Assembly (NCBI RefSeq): GCF_014207655.1
Contig: NZ_JACHHJ010000001.1
Span: 496,001 to 560,000 of the forward strand
From: Geomicrobium halophilum
GTDB lineage: Bacteria; Bacillota; Bacilli; Bacillales; Marinococcaceae
Direction of reading: 5' to 3'
Length of the DNA stretch: 64,000 nt
Part shown: positions 36,785 through 45,922 of the stretch, in pieces
How the letters are laid out: each line of letters starts with the position of its first letter
Position numbering within the stretch: the stretch's first letter is position 1
Notes under the pieces: generated by a model
Told to the model about the DNA's origin: nothing
The model's input: the letters and a program-made list of their open reading frames with translations, nothing else
Databases searched by the model: none
Translations under genes and position numbers: made by a program

Positions 36785-38764
36785 TTATAAATAGCGTTGA
36801 AACCAAGCGACCATCTCATTCAATCGGGCCTTACGTAAATGGGGCGGCCCGTTGCGGCTGAGCTCATGATTGGCTTCGGGAAAGCGTACGAACTCGACTT
36901 CCTTATCGTTATATTTAAGCACTGTGAACCATTGCTCCGCTTGCTCAATCGGACAGCGAAAATCCTTTTCTCCGTGTAATATTAGAAGCGGAGTATCCAC
37001 TTCACGTGCATATTTTAATGGAGAATGGTCCCATAACTTTTGAGGGTCATCAAGTAAATGTTCACCGATTTCCCATTTTGTAAAATAATAGCCAATATCA
37101 CTTACTCCATAGAAGCTGATCCAGTTGGCAATGGAGCGTTGGGTAATTGCGGCATGAAAACGATTCGTATGAGAAATGATCCAATTCGTCATGAAACCGC
37201 CATAACTTCCCCCTGTAACCCCCAATCTTGATTCGTCGATGAACGCATAATGTTTAATCGTTTCCTCTACAGCATTCATCAAATCTGAGTAATCCTTGCC
37301 TCCATAATCTCCACGTACAGCATCAACAAACGTTTGTCCATATCCGTGGCTTCCCCGAGGGTTCGTATACAGCACTGCATATCCAAGACCTGTTAACACC
37401 TGTAATTCATGAAAAAAGGAATACCCGTACATCGCGTGCGGACCGCCATGAATTTCCAGGATCAGCGGGTATTTATCACCAGGTTGATAGTGATAAGGGT
37501 ACATAAACCACCCCTGCACTTGCCAACCATCCCTCGAGGTAAAGGTCATGATCTCTGGTTCTTGAAGTTCAACTTCTGATAAGTAAGAAGCATTTGCATC
37601 TGTCTGTTTTTTAACCTTACCATCTTTTAAAGAGATCATGTAGAAATTTCCTGGATCCGTTGGTTTGCTGATTCCCGCGATCAGTTTGTTCGACTCGGCA
37701 TGCAGGGAAAAGCTATAGATATGTTGGTTTTGATCGAGCACAGTTTCAACGTCCCCATCTAAGGTTGTTGAAAATAAGCCTGTACGTCCTGCCTGACTTG
37801 CTGTGAACAATAATGTCTGGTCATCTACCCATACAGGGCCGGGGTTGTGCTGAGCTGATTGAAAGTCACTGATCATGGCATCTCCAAGTTGTGCATCAAA
37901 GCCAGGGGTGAGTGACGTTTTTTCCGCAGTTTCGGCCTCAAAGGTCCATAATTGATTTTGCGTTGCACCATCATGCGTGAAGGTATGGCCCAAACAGGCC
38001 AACTTTAATCCGTCGGGGGACCAGTTGAGGGAATGGTAGGTTCCTTCAGAGCCGGTCAATGGTCTTGGGTCATCGTCTATATCAATGGATCGAATAAAAA
38101 TATCTTGGCCGATATGATGATCGCCATTTACGTTTGCGGTATAGGCAAAGGTACGGCTGTCTGGGGCCCAACCACCAACAGTGTGATCGACATCATTTGT
38201 GGAGAGCTTCTTACATGTTTGGTTTTGAACATCAAAGAGAATCAGCTGCTGCGTTTGATCGTCATGCAACCCTTGTGCATCAGATTTATATTTAAGTCTT
38301 TGAATTCGCAACGGGCTTGCTTTGTTCTGTTTCTGATCCTGATCCTTTTTCTTTTCTTTAGAGGGATCCTCGTCGTGCTTATAGACAGCTGCAAATAAAA
38401 TGTAGCGGCCATCTGGAGACCAATGAGGTTCTCCGGCTCCATGTTCTAAGTACGTTAACTGTTTTGGGGCGCCCCCTGTTGTTGACATGCTCCACAATTG
38501 GTTCACTCCGCTGCGATTGGACAAGAACACGATGGTTTGGTCATCTGGCGAGAATCGGGGGAAGCGATCTTTCACGTCCCCGAAGGTCCATTGGTGAGGA
38601 GTGTCGTTATACAGGTCTTGAACGTATAAATGTTCATTGTATTCCTGTTCTTCATTAATGATCGTTCCCGTAAATACATACATCTTTCCTAGATGACCGA
38701 TCTGCGGATCGGAATATTGCTCTAATAGGGATAAATCTTTAACCTTTACTGCACGTTTTCCCAT
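36785..38764 (-). CDS. S9-family prolyl oligopeptidase-like peptidase
   Basis: A 659-residue protein with an N-terminal beta-propeller of TolB/WD-like repeats (PRFSPDDQTIVFLSNRSG, PHWSPDGRYILFAA, LNWSPDGLKLACLG) and a C-terminal alpha/beta-hydrolase: GHGYG-like PRGSHGYGQTF, the Ser in GVTGGSYGGFMTNWI, the Asp in LHGEKDFRCPIEQAE and the His in FPEANHELS. It resembles acylaminoacyl-peptidase/YuxL. No signal peptide, so it is cytoplasmic. ATG 38764 is better spaced from GGGAG than ATG 38770. It follows a HesB-like gene on the same strand, 19 bases apart. Confidence 0.92.
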   Translation of the reverse strand: MGKRAVKVKDLSLLEQYSDPQIGHLGKMYVFTGTIINEEQEYNEHLYVQDLYNDTPHQWTFGDVKDRFPRFSPDDQTIVFLSNRSGVNQLWSMSTTGGAPKQLTYLEHGAGEPHWSPDGRYILFAAVYKHDEDPSKEKKKDQDQKQNKASPLRIQRLKYKSDAQGLHDDQTQQLILFDVQNQTCKKLSTNDVDHTVGGWAPDSRTFAYTANVNGDHHIGQDIFIRSIDIDDDPRPLTGSEGTYHSLNWSPDGLKLACLGHTFTHDGATQNQLWTFEAETAEKTSLTPGFDAQLGDAMISDFQSAQHNPGPVWVDDQTLLFTASQAGRTGLFSTTLDGDVETVLDQNQHIYSFSLHAESNKLIAGISKPTDPGNFYMISLKDGKVKKQTDANASYLSEVELQEPEIMTFTSRDGWQVQGWFMYPYHYQPGDKYPLILEIHGGPHAMYGYSFFHELQVLTGLGYAVLYTNPRGSHGYGQTFVDAVRGDYGGKDYSDLMNAVEETIKHYAFIDESRLGVTGGSYGGFMTNWIISHTNRFHAAITQRSIANWISFYGVSDIGYYFTKWEIGEHLLDDPQKLWDHSPLKYAREVDTPLLILHGEKDFRCPIEQAEQWFTVLKYNDKEVEFVRFPEANHELSRNGPPHLRKARLNEMVAWFQRYL

Positions 38765-38783
38765 GATCATAGCTCCCTTTCAT

Positions 38784-39086
38784 TTATTCGTTTTGTTCAG
38801 ACGTTAATGAAAAGACAATCTCTTCTTGTTTTCTGCTATATTTAATCTCCAGTTTTTGATCTTTGAATAGCCATAAGTCTTGCTGTGCAATAAAAAAAGA
38901 CAGTCCGTCTATTTCTTTCTTGATATCTTGAGCCTTTGGCTGATCAATCGAGATTCCGATTGAAAAACCGTTAATCACCTGGTTCAGACCTCCATAACGA
39001 GCAAAAATACGAATGGATTTACCCTTATTTAGGTCGAATTCTTCGTGAAAATAACGGATGGCTGGTTGGGTTATATGAATTTGCAT
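38784..39086 (-). CDS. HesB/YneR-like protein without cysteines
   Basis: A 100-residue protein of HesB/IscA-like fold: MQIHITQPAIRYFHEEFDLN, SIRIFARYGGLNQVINGFSI and FFIAQQDLWLF. No Cys is present, so it cannot bind an iron-sulfur cluster as IscA does. The Bacillus YneR/YfhF subgroup shows the same loss. AGAGGTGTC precedes ATG 39086. Possibly cotranscribed with the S9 peptidase. Confidence 0.8.
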   Translation of the reverse strand: MQIHITQPAIRYFHEEFDLNKGKSIRIFARYGGLNQVINGFSIGISIDQPKAQDIKKEIDGLSFFIAQQDLWLFKDQKLEIKYSRKQEEIVFSLTSEQNE

Positions 39087-39182
39087 AGATGTTTGACACC
39101 TCTATTCTTCGCGGGAGTAGTTTCTACGTGGATGACCCGTCCATCTATATACCCCAAAATTAAAAAAAATAATCTTAAAGAG

Positions 39183-39319
39183 GATGTTCAAAAAGTCCGG
39201 GAAAAGAAACCCACTTTTTCCTTCGTGAGAGTGAATACTTTCGTGGTGCCAGCAGGATGTTCGAACCTACGTCTTCTCGACCTCCTCGGCTCTTTTTTGT
39301 CCTCCCTATTTGAACACGC
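39183..39319 (+). repeat. Dispersed modular repeat, copy B (module 2 only)
   Basis: Starts GATGTTCAAAAAGTCCGGG and ends TATTTGAACACGC. It carries module 2 (CTTCGTGAGAGTGAATACTT, then TCTTCTCGACCTCCTCGGCTC) and lacks module 1. Inverted ends TGTTCA/TGAACA. Same orientation as copy C 1.2 kb away. Confidence 0.85.
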
Positions 39320-39485
39320 ACTTACAACAACTCTCAACGAAAAGAATAATTAGAGTATATTCCTAGTTCGTGTTCATTGAAAATAGGTGGAAATAGCTAA
39401 TTTGTAGCAAAAGAAAAGGAACTTTTTTAAATTTGTTGAAGATAATACCAATTATCATCTTTATTATATAAGAGGGGGGATCGTT

Positions 39486-40286
39486 ATGGCAGGGATAGAA
39501 ACCATCATTCTTGAAGCTATGGATCGATTTCCAGATTGGGTCTATGCGATTGCTGGTGTGATTTTTATTGTTGGCGGCGTTATTCTTATCTTTCAAGTGA
39601 CAAGAATCTCCAATAAATTTGCGAAGGCAGTGGGGAGAGAGGATCGTATCGGAACATTAGCCGAAAATAATTCTCAATTACAAACTGAACTTAGAACGTT
39701 AGAAAATATGCGCGATCAATACGATTCTGCATTAAGCGAATTAAGTATTTTTCTTGAGGAACTCCGAAGTATAAAGGAGTCTGGAGATGAGAAATTTAAT
39801 TTATCTGTGCATCTCATCAAAAAACTCGTAAATTCCATTCCTAGCAATATAATGACAAAAAGAGGTTATAATCACCGCTGTGCATTATGGATGTACAATT
39901 CGACAACGGAAGAACTCGAATTCTTCAGTGGAAGTGCGCAATTTCCCAACGATTATAAGGATGGCGGTCGTACATTGGACATTAATGATACAGCGGGAGG
40001 GAGGTGTTTCAGAAAATCAGAAAGTTTATTTATCGATGATGTTCAAGGTGATGCTGATTGGACACCAAATGATCAATCAAGGAGTCATTATAACAGTTTA
40101 GTATGCATACCGATATTGAACTGGGGCATCATTACGGTTGATTCTTTGTCACCTTTTGAGCCAGAAATACGTAATATAATAAAAGTCTATACAGATTTAA
40201 TTACACTTGTTATTCTAGAAATGTATGATGGAGCTATTCGTTCAACAGAAACTGCCTCAACTAATCAAAAAAGGTGGCGTTTATGA
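39486..40286 (+). CDS. Membrane-anchored coiled-coil GAF-domain protein
   Basis: A 266-residue protein. One membrane segment (about 18-37, WVYAIAGVIFIVGGVILIFQ), a coiled-coil (about 55-105, LAENNSQLQTELRTLENMRD), and a GAF-like sensor domain (about 110-250: HRCALWMYNSTTEELEFFSG, GGRCFRKSESLFIDD, SLVCIPILNWGIITVDSL). No kinase, cyclase or DNA-binding output domain. AGAGGGGGG precedes ATG 39486. It overlaps by four bases a 65-residue coiled-coil gene. The pair is flanked by direct copies of the dispersed repeat. The GAF call is from pattern; ligand and output unknown. Confidence 0.7.
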   Translation: MAGIETIILEAMDRFPDWVYAIAGVIFIVGGVILIFQVTRISNKFAKAVGREDRIGTLAENNSQLQTELRTLENMRDQYDSALSELSIFLEELRSIKESGDEKFNLSVHLIKKLVNSIPSNIMTKRGYNHRCALWMYNSTTEELEFFSGSAQFPNDYKDGGRTLDINDTAGGRCFRKSESLFIDDVQGDADWTPNDQSRSHYNSLVCIPILNWGIITVDSLSPFEPEIRNIIKVYTDLITLVILEMYDGAIRSTETASTNQKRWRL

Positions 40287-40480
40287 AAATTGAAGATGTA
40301 AATATGAGAATAAGCGTTTTGCAGGATGCGTATCAAAGAAATATGGTGGATGAATATCAGTATAGAAAAAAGATGAATGATTTAGAAAAAAAGCGTACAG
40401 AACTCACACAACAAAAATTAGAAACAGATCAGTTAATGGAACGTACAAAAAAATGGATGAAATGGCAGTTGATACATTAA
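40283..40480 (+). CDS. 65-residue coiled-coil protein coupled to the GAF gene
   Basis: ATG 40283 overlaps the GAF gene stop (ATGA) and has AGGTGG upstream. The product is nearly all amphipathic helix, with YQYRKKMNDLEKKRTELTQQ and KLETDQLMERTKKWMKW. No domain recognised. The coupling suggests that it is a partner of the GAF protein. Confidence 0.65.
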   Translation: MKIEDVNMRISVLQDAYQRNMVDEYQYRKKMNDLEKKRTELTQQKLETDQLMERTKKWMKWQLIH

Positions 40481-40526
40481 GGTTCCTTCATAACACAAAT
40501 AAGTGATTAGAAACCTCTTAATAGAG

Positions 40527-40687
40527 GATGTTCAAAAGTCCGGGAAAAATAACCGTCGTATCTCTTCGTCGTCTTGCTTTGTGCTTCTCACGTTTGAACC
40601 TTATCTTTGAAAAAGAACTACTTTTTCTTCGTGCGAAGAATCGCTTGCGAGGATGCCAGCTGACGTTTCGCTTCCTTTTTGAACACG
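40527..40687 (+). repeat. Dispersed modular repeat, copy C (module 1 only)
   Basis: Starts GATGTTCAAAAGTCCGGG and ends CTTTTTGAACACG. It carries module 1 (TCTCTTCGTCGTCTTGC to GAGGATGCCAGCTGACG) and lacks module 2. The minus-strand open frame across it is a repeat translation. Confidence 0.85.
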
Positions 40688-40729
40688 TTCTTAGTGAACA
40701 TGCACAGAAGCTGCATTGGATCTGGTAGC

Positions 40730-40766
40730 ATCCGTAAATCTTCCTTTGAAAAGGAAGATCACGGAT
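40730..40766 (+). other. Strong hairpin of unknown role
   Basis: ATCCGT-AA-ATCTTCCTTT pairs with AAAGGAAGAT-C-ACGGAT around GA. No T-run on either strand, so not a standard terminator. It lies between copy C and the amidase gene. Confidence 0.5.
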
Positions 40767-40945
40767 TAAGGAGATCACAAACACCGGAAAGATTCATGTT
40801 CATTTTCGCTAGGGTTTTCTCTTCATCGTAATGATCATTCGTGTTATGGGGTATAAGAGAAGCATTAAAAACATAGAAATATTTTTTGAACAGAAAAATT
40901 TCTGATTGTTAAAAATTGTTAAGAATGGTAAATCGCTTTTGTCCT

Positions 40946-42277
40946 TTACATCTCCAGTTCGTTTAATATCGATTCCAGCTCGTTGATAGCAGCTTCAACC
41001 ATTCGTTCGTATAAATCTAAAATTGATTGACCATACTGATCTCCAGGAACAGCCCATTTACCATTTAAGTCTACCCACGTCGGAGCACTACCCCTTTGTA
41101 CAAGGTCAAATCGTGGATCAGTAAACGGATATTTATCCGGTAATGTTTCTGTAGAAGCGTAGGCAAACAAGTGTTGGAGGTGAGCAAGAACCCCGTTTCG
41201 AGGAGTATCGAAACTCGCACCGGGTTCATTGGGCCCTGTGGCACCAATGCCTGCATAATTGTTTTGCTCTGGTTCTACAACTCCTGTAAAACGAAAGTAA
41301 TCTGTTTCATGTAATGCCTGGGCGAAAGCTACATCTCCCTTTATTCCATAGTACTCTCCAAGCGTTAAATAATATCGTCCTAACTGGGGAGCATCGGGAT
41401 TAATGGCTTGAACATAACGATCCATTTGTGCCGGAGATAACCAAACCGGACCTTCAATTGAATATTCTTCTACAGCATTGGTGGCATCCTGTTCAATAAT
41501 AAATCCATCGTCAATTCCGACTTCCTCTAATTCCGCCAAACGTTGCTCTGCATTTTGGCGGCTTTCAAAAGCGCCGGCTTGAACACGATACCAAACCTCC
41601 CCTGACAATTGGGTAGAAACTATAAATGATTCAATCCCATGGGAAGCTAGATGTTCGACTCGCTGTTCAGCATTGGCCTCCTGTTGAAAGGAACCGGCAA
41701 TCACTCTATAAATTGTGCCAGAATGATCTCTACGCTCAAGATTAAAGGCCCTTTCCAAGCCATTGACATGTCCCCTGGCTACCGCTTGCCTCCACGAATC
41801 ATCTTGCATTAATGCAGCATCACCACTATGATCAATAAAGCCATTCTCCGTTAATAAGGCAGACATTGTAGTTTCTCGTAAAACGTGGAAGTTCGCTTTT
41901 TTTCGCCCCCTGTCAGAGAGGTTATTCTGCTTCATAATCTCATCATGGAGTATCTCTTGATACACTGCAGTTTGTGAAGTGTCAGAAAGACTGCTGTGAA
42001 TATAGTCTTCATAACCATTAGCTGAGCCATTAAAAGCGTTGCAATGAATGGATAAAAAATAATCCGCACCCCATGCGTTAGCTTCACTCGTTCTTTGCCC
42101 TAAACTTACAAACGTATCAGTGGTTCGACTCATGTTTACCTCTACATTGTTATAGGCGCTGAGTAAAATATCACGGATGCGTAAAGCAATATCAAGCACG
42201 ATATTCTTTTCTTGCAAGCCATTTCCGGTTGCCCCCGTATCATTTCCTCCATGTCCTGGATCCAAATATAATTTCAT
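40946..42277 (-). CDS. CwlC-like amidase with SPOR repeats and glucosaminidase-like domain
   Basis: A 443-residue autolysin. Residues 1-175 are an N-acetylmuramoyl-L-alanine amidase (MKLYLDPGHGGNDTGATGNG) with zinc ligands His9, Glu23 and His78 and catalytic Glu144 (LLTENGFID). Residues about 185-262 form two SPOR-type repeats (YRVIAGSFQQEANAEQRVEH, YRVQAGAFESRQNAEQRLAE). Residues about 285-430 resemble an N-acetylglucosaminidase (VAFAQALHETDYFRF, NNYAGIG). There is no signal peptide, as in CwlC, which acts when the mother cell lyses. CwlC ends after the SPOR repeats, so the extra domain is unusual. AAGGAGTGATTTT precedes ATG 42277. Confidence 0.88.
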   Translation of the reverse strand: MKLYLDPGHGGNDTGATGNGLQEKNIVLDIALRIRDILLSAYNNVEVNMSRTTDTFVSLGQRTSEANAWGADYFLSIHCNAFNGSANGYEDYIHSSLSDTSQTAVYQEILHDEIMKQNNLSDRGRKKANFHVLRETTMSALLTENGFIDHSGDAALMQDDSWRQAVARGHVNGLERAFNLERRDHSGTIYRVIAGSFQQEANAEQRVEHLASHGIESFIVSTQLSGEVWYRVQAGAFESRQNAEQRLAELEEVGIDDGFIIEQDATNAVEEYSIEGPVWLSPAQMDRYVQAINPDAPQLGRYYLTLGEYYGIKGDVAFAQALHETDYFRFTGVVEPEQNNYAGIGATGPNEPGASFDTPRNGVLAHLQHLFAYASTETLPDKYPFTDPRFDLVQRGSAPTWVDLNGKWAVPGDQYGQSILDLYERMVEAAINELESILNELEM

Positions 42278-42537
42278 AAAATCACTCCTTCAGATATAAA
42301 ATTTCTGCCGGCTGAACTCAAAGAGGCCGGTTGTGATAACAATGAAGCGGGGATGTTTCAAACGCCGATGAAAGCATTTTCTCCGAATTCCTTAGCCGGC
42401 AGCGCCGAATCATCGTTCCGTGCGCTGAATTCTCAGGTGATTCCGCCGAAATAGTGGGTCCTCTCGCCGAAAAGGAGAAAAGGAGCGTTGAGTCCAGAAG
42501 CTGCCCTTTTGGGACAGCCCCTGCTTTTATAAAACTT

Positions 42538-43881
42538 TTAATTGCTAGTATCTTCGTCGTTGGAATCAAGATCTGCACTGGCAACAGCATCCAGGGAACC
42601 TTGGCCTTGGGTATTCGCTTCCAGACCGAGGTCTTCTGCACCTTCAAGTAAACGATTTTTAACTTCATCAGGTTCCCATTCACTGTGTAACTCTAATAGT
42701 TGGGCACAAACGCCGGCACAAATCGGTGTAGCCATAGAAGTACCTGACATCGTCACATAGTGATCATCCACTCGATCGGACTTTAACATTTTGTCTAAAA
42801 ACGTATTGGGAGAACGTAACGAAGTAATATCGACGCCGGGGGCTAGAATATCTGGCTTGGTGTTTCCGTCTATCGTTGGACCTCGACTTGAGAAACTAGC
42901 GACATCATCATCGGATCGATCAGGCGTGCCTTGTTCGTCTAACGCCCCTACGGTGATCACTCTTTGACTAATTCCTGGAGATGCAATGGTTCCTTCACTC
43001 GGGCCTTCATTTCCGGCAGCTACACATACTACCATTCCTTCCTCCCAAGCTTGGTCTACCGCTTGCACTACGGGATCGTCTTCTTCAGGTTGAGAAGCCG
43101 GACTACCTAGGGAAAGGGAGAGAATATTAATGTCATAACGTTCTTGATTTTCTATACACCAGTCGATCCCGGCAATGATGTTCGATAACGAACCAGCACC
43201 TAATTTGTCGAGAACCTTAACCCCGACGATATTTGCTTCAGGTGCAGGGCCACGGTATTTACCGTCAGATAAATGACCATTACCGGCGGCATCACCTGCA
43301 CAATGGGTCCCATGACCATTATCGTCGTATGCTTCAGAGCGTGCATTGATAAAGTCTTTAAATGCAACTATTCGATTGTTCGGTTCTGTTAAATCCGGAC
43401 TTGGTTCAACCCCCGTGTCTAAAATAGCGATGGTTTTCCCATCCCCGTTTGTCCCACTTTCCTGCAGAACATTAGCACGTGTCGTTTCGGTAGCTGTATT
43501 AAGCAGTGCATTAAAAGAGCGGTCTAAATAAACTTTTTCAATATCATTGCAATCATTACAGAGTGTTTCAATGGCTTGAGCTGTAAGAAATCCACTTTGG
43601 GATGAAAAGCGTGGAAACGATTGGTGTAATGTACAGCGCATATGAGTTTTCGTGATATTTTGAAAAGTCATGCTCCCTCTTTGATAGCATTGATCTCCTT
43701 GTTTATATTTGATAAAAACCGGAAATGCTTTCAGTTTACGGATCCAGTGATCAGTAAATTTTTGCAAGAAGCAGGGTGTGAATCTTAAGGGTTGGATGGC
43801 GCCAACAAGTGCATGCCTAAGATGATAATCAATCAAAGGACCGTACGTACGGGCCACCTTCACAGTAGAGAAGTGAAACAT
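42538..43881 (-). CDS. Subtilisin-like serine peptidase (AprX-type)
   Basis: A 447-residue S8 peptidase without signal peptide. The triad is Asp155 (IAILDTGVEPSPDL), His190 (DNGHGTHCAGDAAG) and Ser382 (MSGTSMATPICAG); the oxyanion Asn is in VAAGNEGPSEG. About 110 N-terminal residues form a propeptide-like region that includes a Cys pair (LCNDCND). It resembles AprX of Bacillus, a cytoplasmic subtilase of stationary phase. AAAGGGG lies upstream of ATG 43881. A weak GCTG-CCC/GGG-CAGC hairpin follows the stop at about 42512. The region 42300-42537 holds no gene. Confidence 0.9.
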   Translation of the reverse strand: MFHFSTVKVARTYGPLIDYHLRHALVGAIQPLRFTPCFLQKFTDHWIRKLKAFPVFIKYKQGDQCYQRGSMTFQNITKTHMRCTLHQSFPRFSSQSGFLTAQAIETLCNDCNDIEKVYLDRSFNALLNTATETTRANVLQESGTNGDGKTIAILDTGVEPSPDLTEPNNRIVAFKDFINARSEAYDDNGHGTHCAGDAAGNGHLSDGKYRGPAPEANIVGVKVLDKLGAGSLSNIIAGIDWCIENQERYDINILSLSLGSPASQPEEDDPVVQAVDQAWEEGMVVCVAAGNEGPSEGTIASPGISQRVITVGALDEQGTPDRSDDDVASFSSRGPTIDGNTKPDILAPGVDITSLRSPNTFLDKMLKSDRVDDHYVTMSGTSMATPICAGVCAQLLELHSEWEPDEVKNRLLEGAEDLGLEANTQGQGSLDAVASADLDSNDEDTSN

Positions 43882-44149
43882 CTATAAAGACCCCTTTCAT
43901 GCTTGTTTTCTAGCAGAATATGCAAGGGAAGCAAGCATTGAGGCGGTTCTTGCGTAGATTAGAAGATAATGGGCTTAAATTAATATAGAGGTCTACTTAT
44001 CTATACGTATATTTAGTAATGGTTACAAGTTGCCGGTGACAGCAGAGGTAGGTAGAAGATGGAATCATCGTCTTTTGTTTCCTGCCATTTTTAGATGACA
44101 GTTGTTCTACACTCAGCCCCTCTCGCTTTTCCATCAGTCATCAAAGCGA

Positions 44150-45472
44150 TCATCGGTCACCTCCTCCGCCCAATTTAACAACTTTGGCCTTTCCTTCCAT
44201 GTCGCTTGTCGCATTTCTTGTGTCATATACAAGTTTTGCATGGTTTAATATTTTTTGGATAGGCAAGTTGGAGTGGTTTGTTAGGATGACAACAACATCC
44301 GCTTGCTCTAATAATTCTACGGAGAGCGACATGCTCTGGTATTCGTGGTTATCGATCATAATATTAGATACAAAAGGGTCGTAGTACATCGTATTTGCAC
44401 CCATCTGTAGAAATTGATGCATGATCTGTACGGGAGGGGAGCTTCTTACATCATTGGAATCTTCCTTATATGTGATCCCGCATAATATGATGTTTGCATT
44501 TTTGATGCTTTTCATTTCTTCGATTTGTTTTTTAACTTGATTAACGACATAGGAGGAAATTTGGTCATTCGTTTGTTCTGCTAAAAATAGAAATTGGTTG
44601 TGAAAATCATGCTCTTTTCCTACCCAATATAAATATAAAGGGTCGACCGGAATACAGTGCCCGCCTATACCTGGCCCGGGGTAAAAGGCTTGAAAACCAT
44701 AAGGCTTTGAACTGGCAGAAGCAATGACTTCCCAAATGTTAATATTTAAGTGGTCACAGAGCATGGCCATTTCATTGATGAAAGAAATATTAATAAAGCG
44801 ATAACTGTTCTCCAATAGTTTGGAGATTTCAGCGACTTCAACTGATGAGACAGAAACAATTTTCTCAAAGATACTGTGATAAAAGCGTGAAATAAATAAT
44901 CGGCAGTTTTCCGTGACCCCGCTAACTACTTTTGGGATCTTCTCTACGTTTAATGTTTTATTCCCTGGGTCAATGCGTTCGGGAGAATATCCTAAATACA
45001 AATCCTTTCCAACCTTTAATTTACTTTTTTCCAAGATAGGTTGAATGACTTCACGAGTAGTTCCTGGATAGGTGGAGCTTTCCAAGATGACGAGTTGATT
45101 TTTGTGAAGTCTTGGGTACAGCTCTTCACTTACACTTTTTAAATAACGTAAATCTGGCGTCCTATCATTCTTTAATGGGGTAGGGACAGATATGACGATG
45201 ATATCAAGTGTTTGTATGACGTCATAATCACTTGTGAAGGTTATTTTTCCTGATGAAAGAGCTGTCTCTACCTCGTCATTTGTTACATCAGGGATATAAC
45301 TCGAACATGTAAGTAAATCATTAATTTTACTTACATTAATATCTATACCAGTAACTTGATAATCTTTTTGTGAAAATAACAAGGCTAGTGGTAACCCTAC
45401 GTAACCTAAACCGATTACCCCGACTTTGGTTTTCGCAGGCTTATAGATGGGTGTCCGTTTATTATTGTCCAA
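44150..45472 (-). CDS. UDP-N-acetylglucosamine 6-dehydrogenase-like nucleotide-sugar dehydrogenase
   Basis: A 440-residue enzyme of the UDP-glucose/GDP-mannose dehydrogenase family. Motifs: VGVIGLGYVGLPLALLF (NAD), YSPERIDPGNKTLNVEKIPK, and the catalytic Cys in PGPGIGGHCIPVDPLYL; ITYKEDSNDVRSSP near the C-terminus. The ERIDPG and GGHCIPVDPLYL forms are typical of UDP-GlcNAc/ManNAc dehydrogenases (WbpA/WecC) rather than UDP-glucose dehydrogenase. It would make a uronic sugar for a surface polysaccharide. It starts at TTG 45472 behind AAAGGAG. A glycosyltransferase lies upstream on the same strand. Confidence 0.88.
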   Translation of the reverse strand: MDNNKRTPIYKPAKTKVGVIGLGYVGLPLALLFSQKDYQVTGIDINVSKINDLLTCSSYIPDVTNDEVETALSSGKITFTSDYDVIQTLDIIVISVPTPLKNDRTPDLRYLKSVSEELYPRLHKNQLVILESSTYPGTTREVIQPILEKSKLKVGKDLYLGYSPERIDPGNKTLNVEKIPKVVSGVTENCRLFISRFYHSIFEKIVSVSSVEVAEISKLLENSYRFINISFINEMAMLCDHLNINIWEVIASASSKPYGFQAFYPGPGIGGHCIPVDPLYLYWVGKEHDFHNQFLFLAEQTNDQISSYVVNQVKKQIEEMKSIKNANIILCGITYKEDSNDVRSSPPVQIMHQFLQMGANTMYYDPFVSNIMIDNHEYQSMSLSVELLEQADVVVILTNHSNLPIQKILNHAKLVYDTRNATSDMEGKAKVVKLGGGGDR

Positions 45473-45922
45473 TGTTTGGCTCCTTTCTTTGTATAATTCT
45501 ATACTCCGTGTTTTTGTATTTTATTAGCAATCTCTATATTTGAAACGGCGATTATCTGCTACCTGTGGCTTCTAGTACTTTCATGGAAAAGCGCGATTAG
45601 TCGTTCTTTTCTGACATCTTGTGTGTATAAGTCCTTCATAGAACGAAATGGTAGGATGATATCTGATAAAAGGAATAAGCAAATCGGTTCGCATTTTTAG
45701 CATGTAACAGCTTCCTGTTTACCAGCGAGGAGTTTTACTTTTTTCTGACGTATTCTATGACGAGTAGTATTTCGATGACATGGACAAAAGTAAAAAACAG
45801 TTGAAAATAAAGTAGAAGTACACATTTGGGGGCAAAAAATGTAGGTTGCGGAATTAATCGCAAAGAATGGGCTCATGCTTGTAGGGGAGTACCATGAACC
45901 AGAGGAGTGCGGGGGGGTTTTT
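45473..45922 (-). other. 450-bp gap, no gene seen
   Basis: I see no supported gene. A 40-codon frame on the minus strand near 45600-45700 has no ribosome site or recognisable motif. Probably contains the promoter of the dehydrogenase gene. Confidence 0.4.

Noticed and set aside
39183-40687. GAF gene pair as an antiphage defence system
   Set aside because: No nuclease, NTPase, toxin-like or nucleotide-cyclase domain is visible and no other defence genes are nearby, so that claim cannot be supported.
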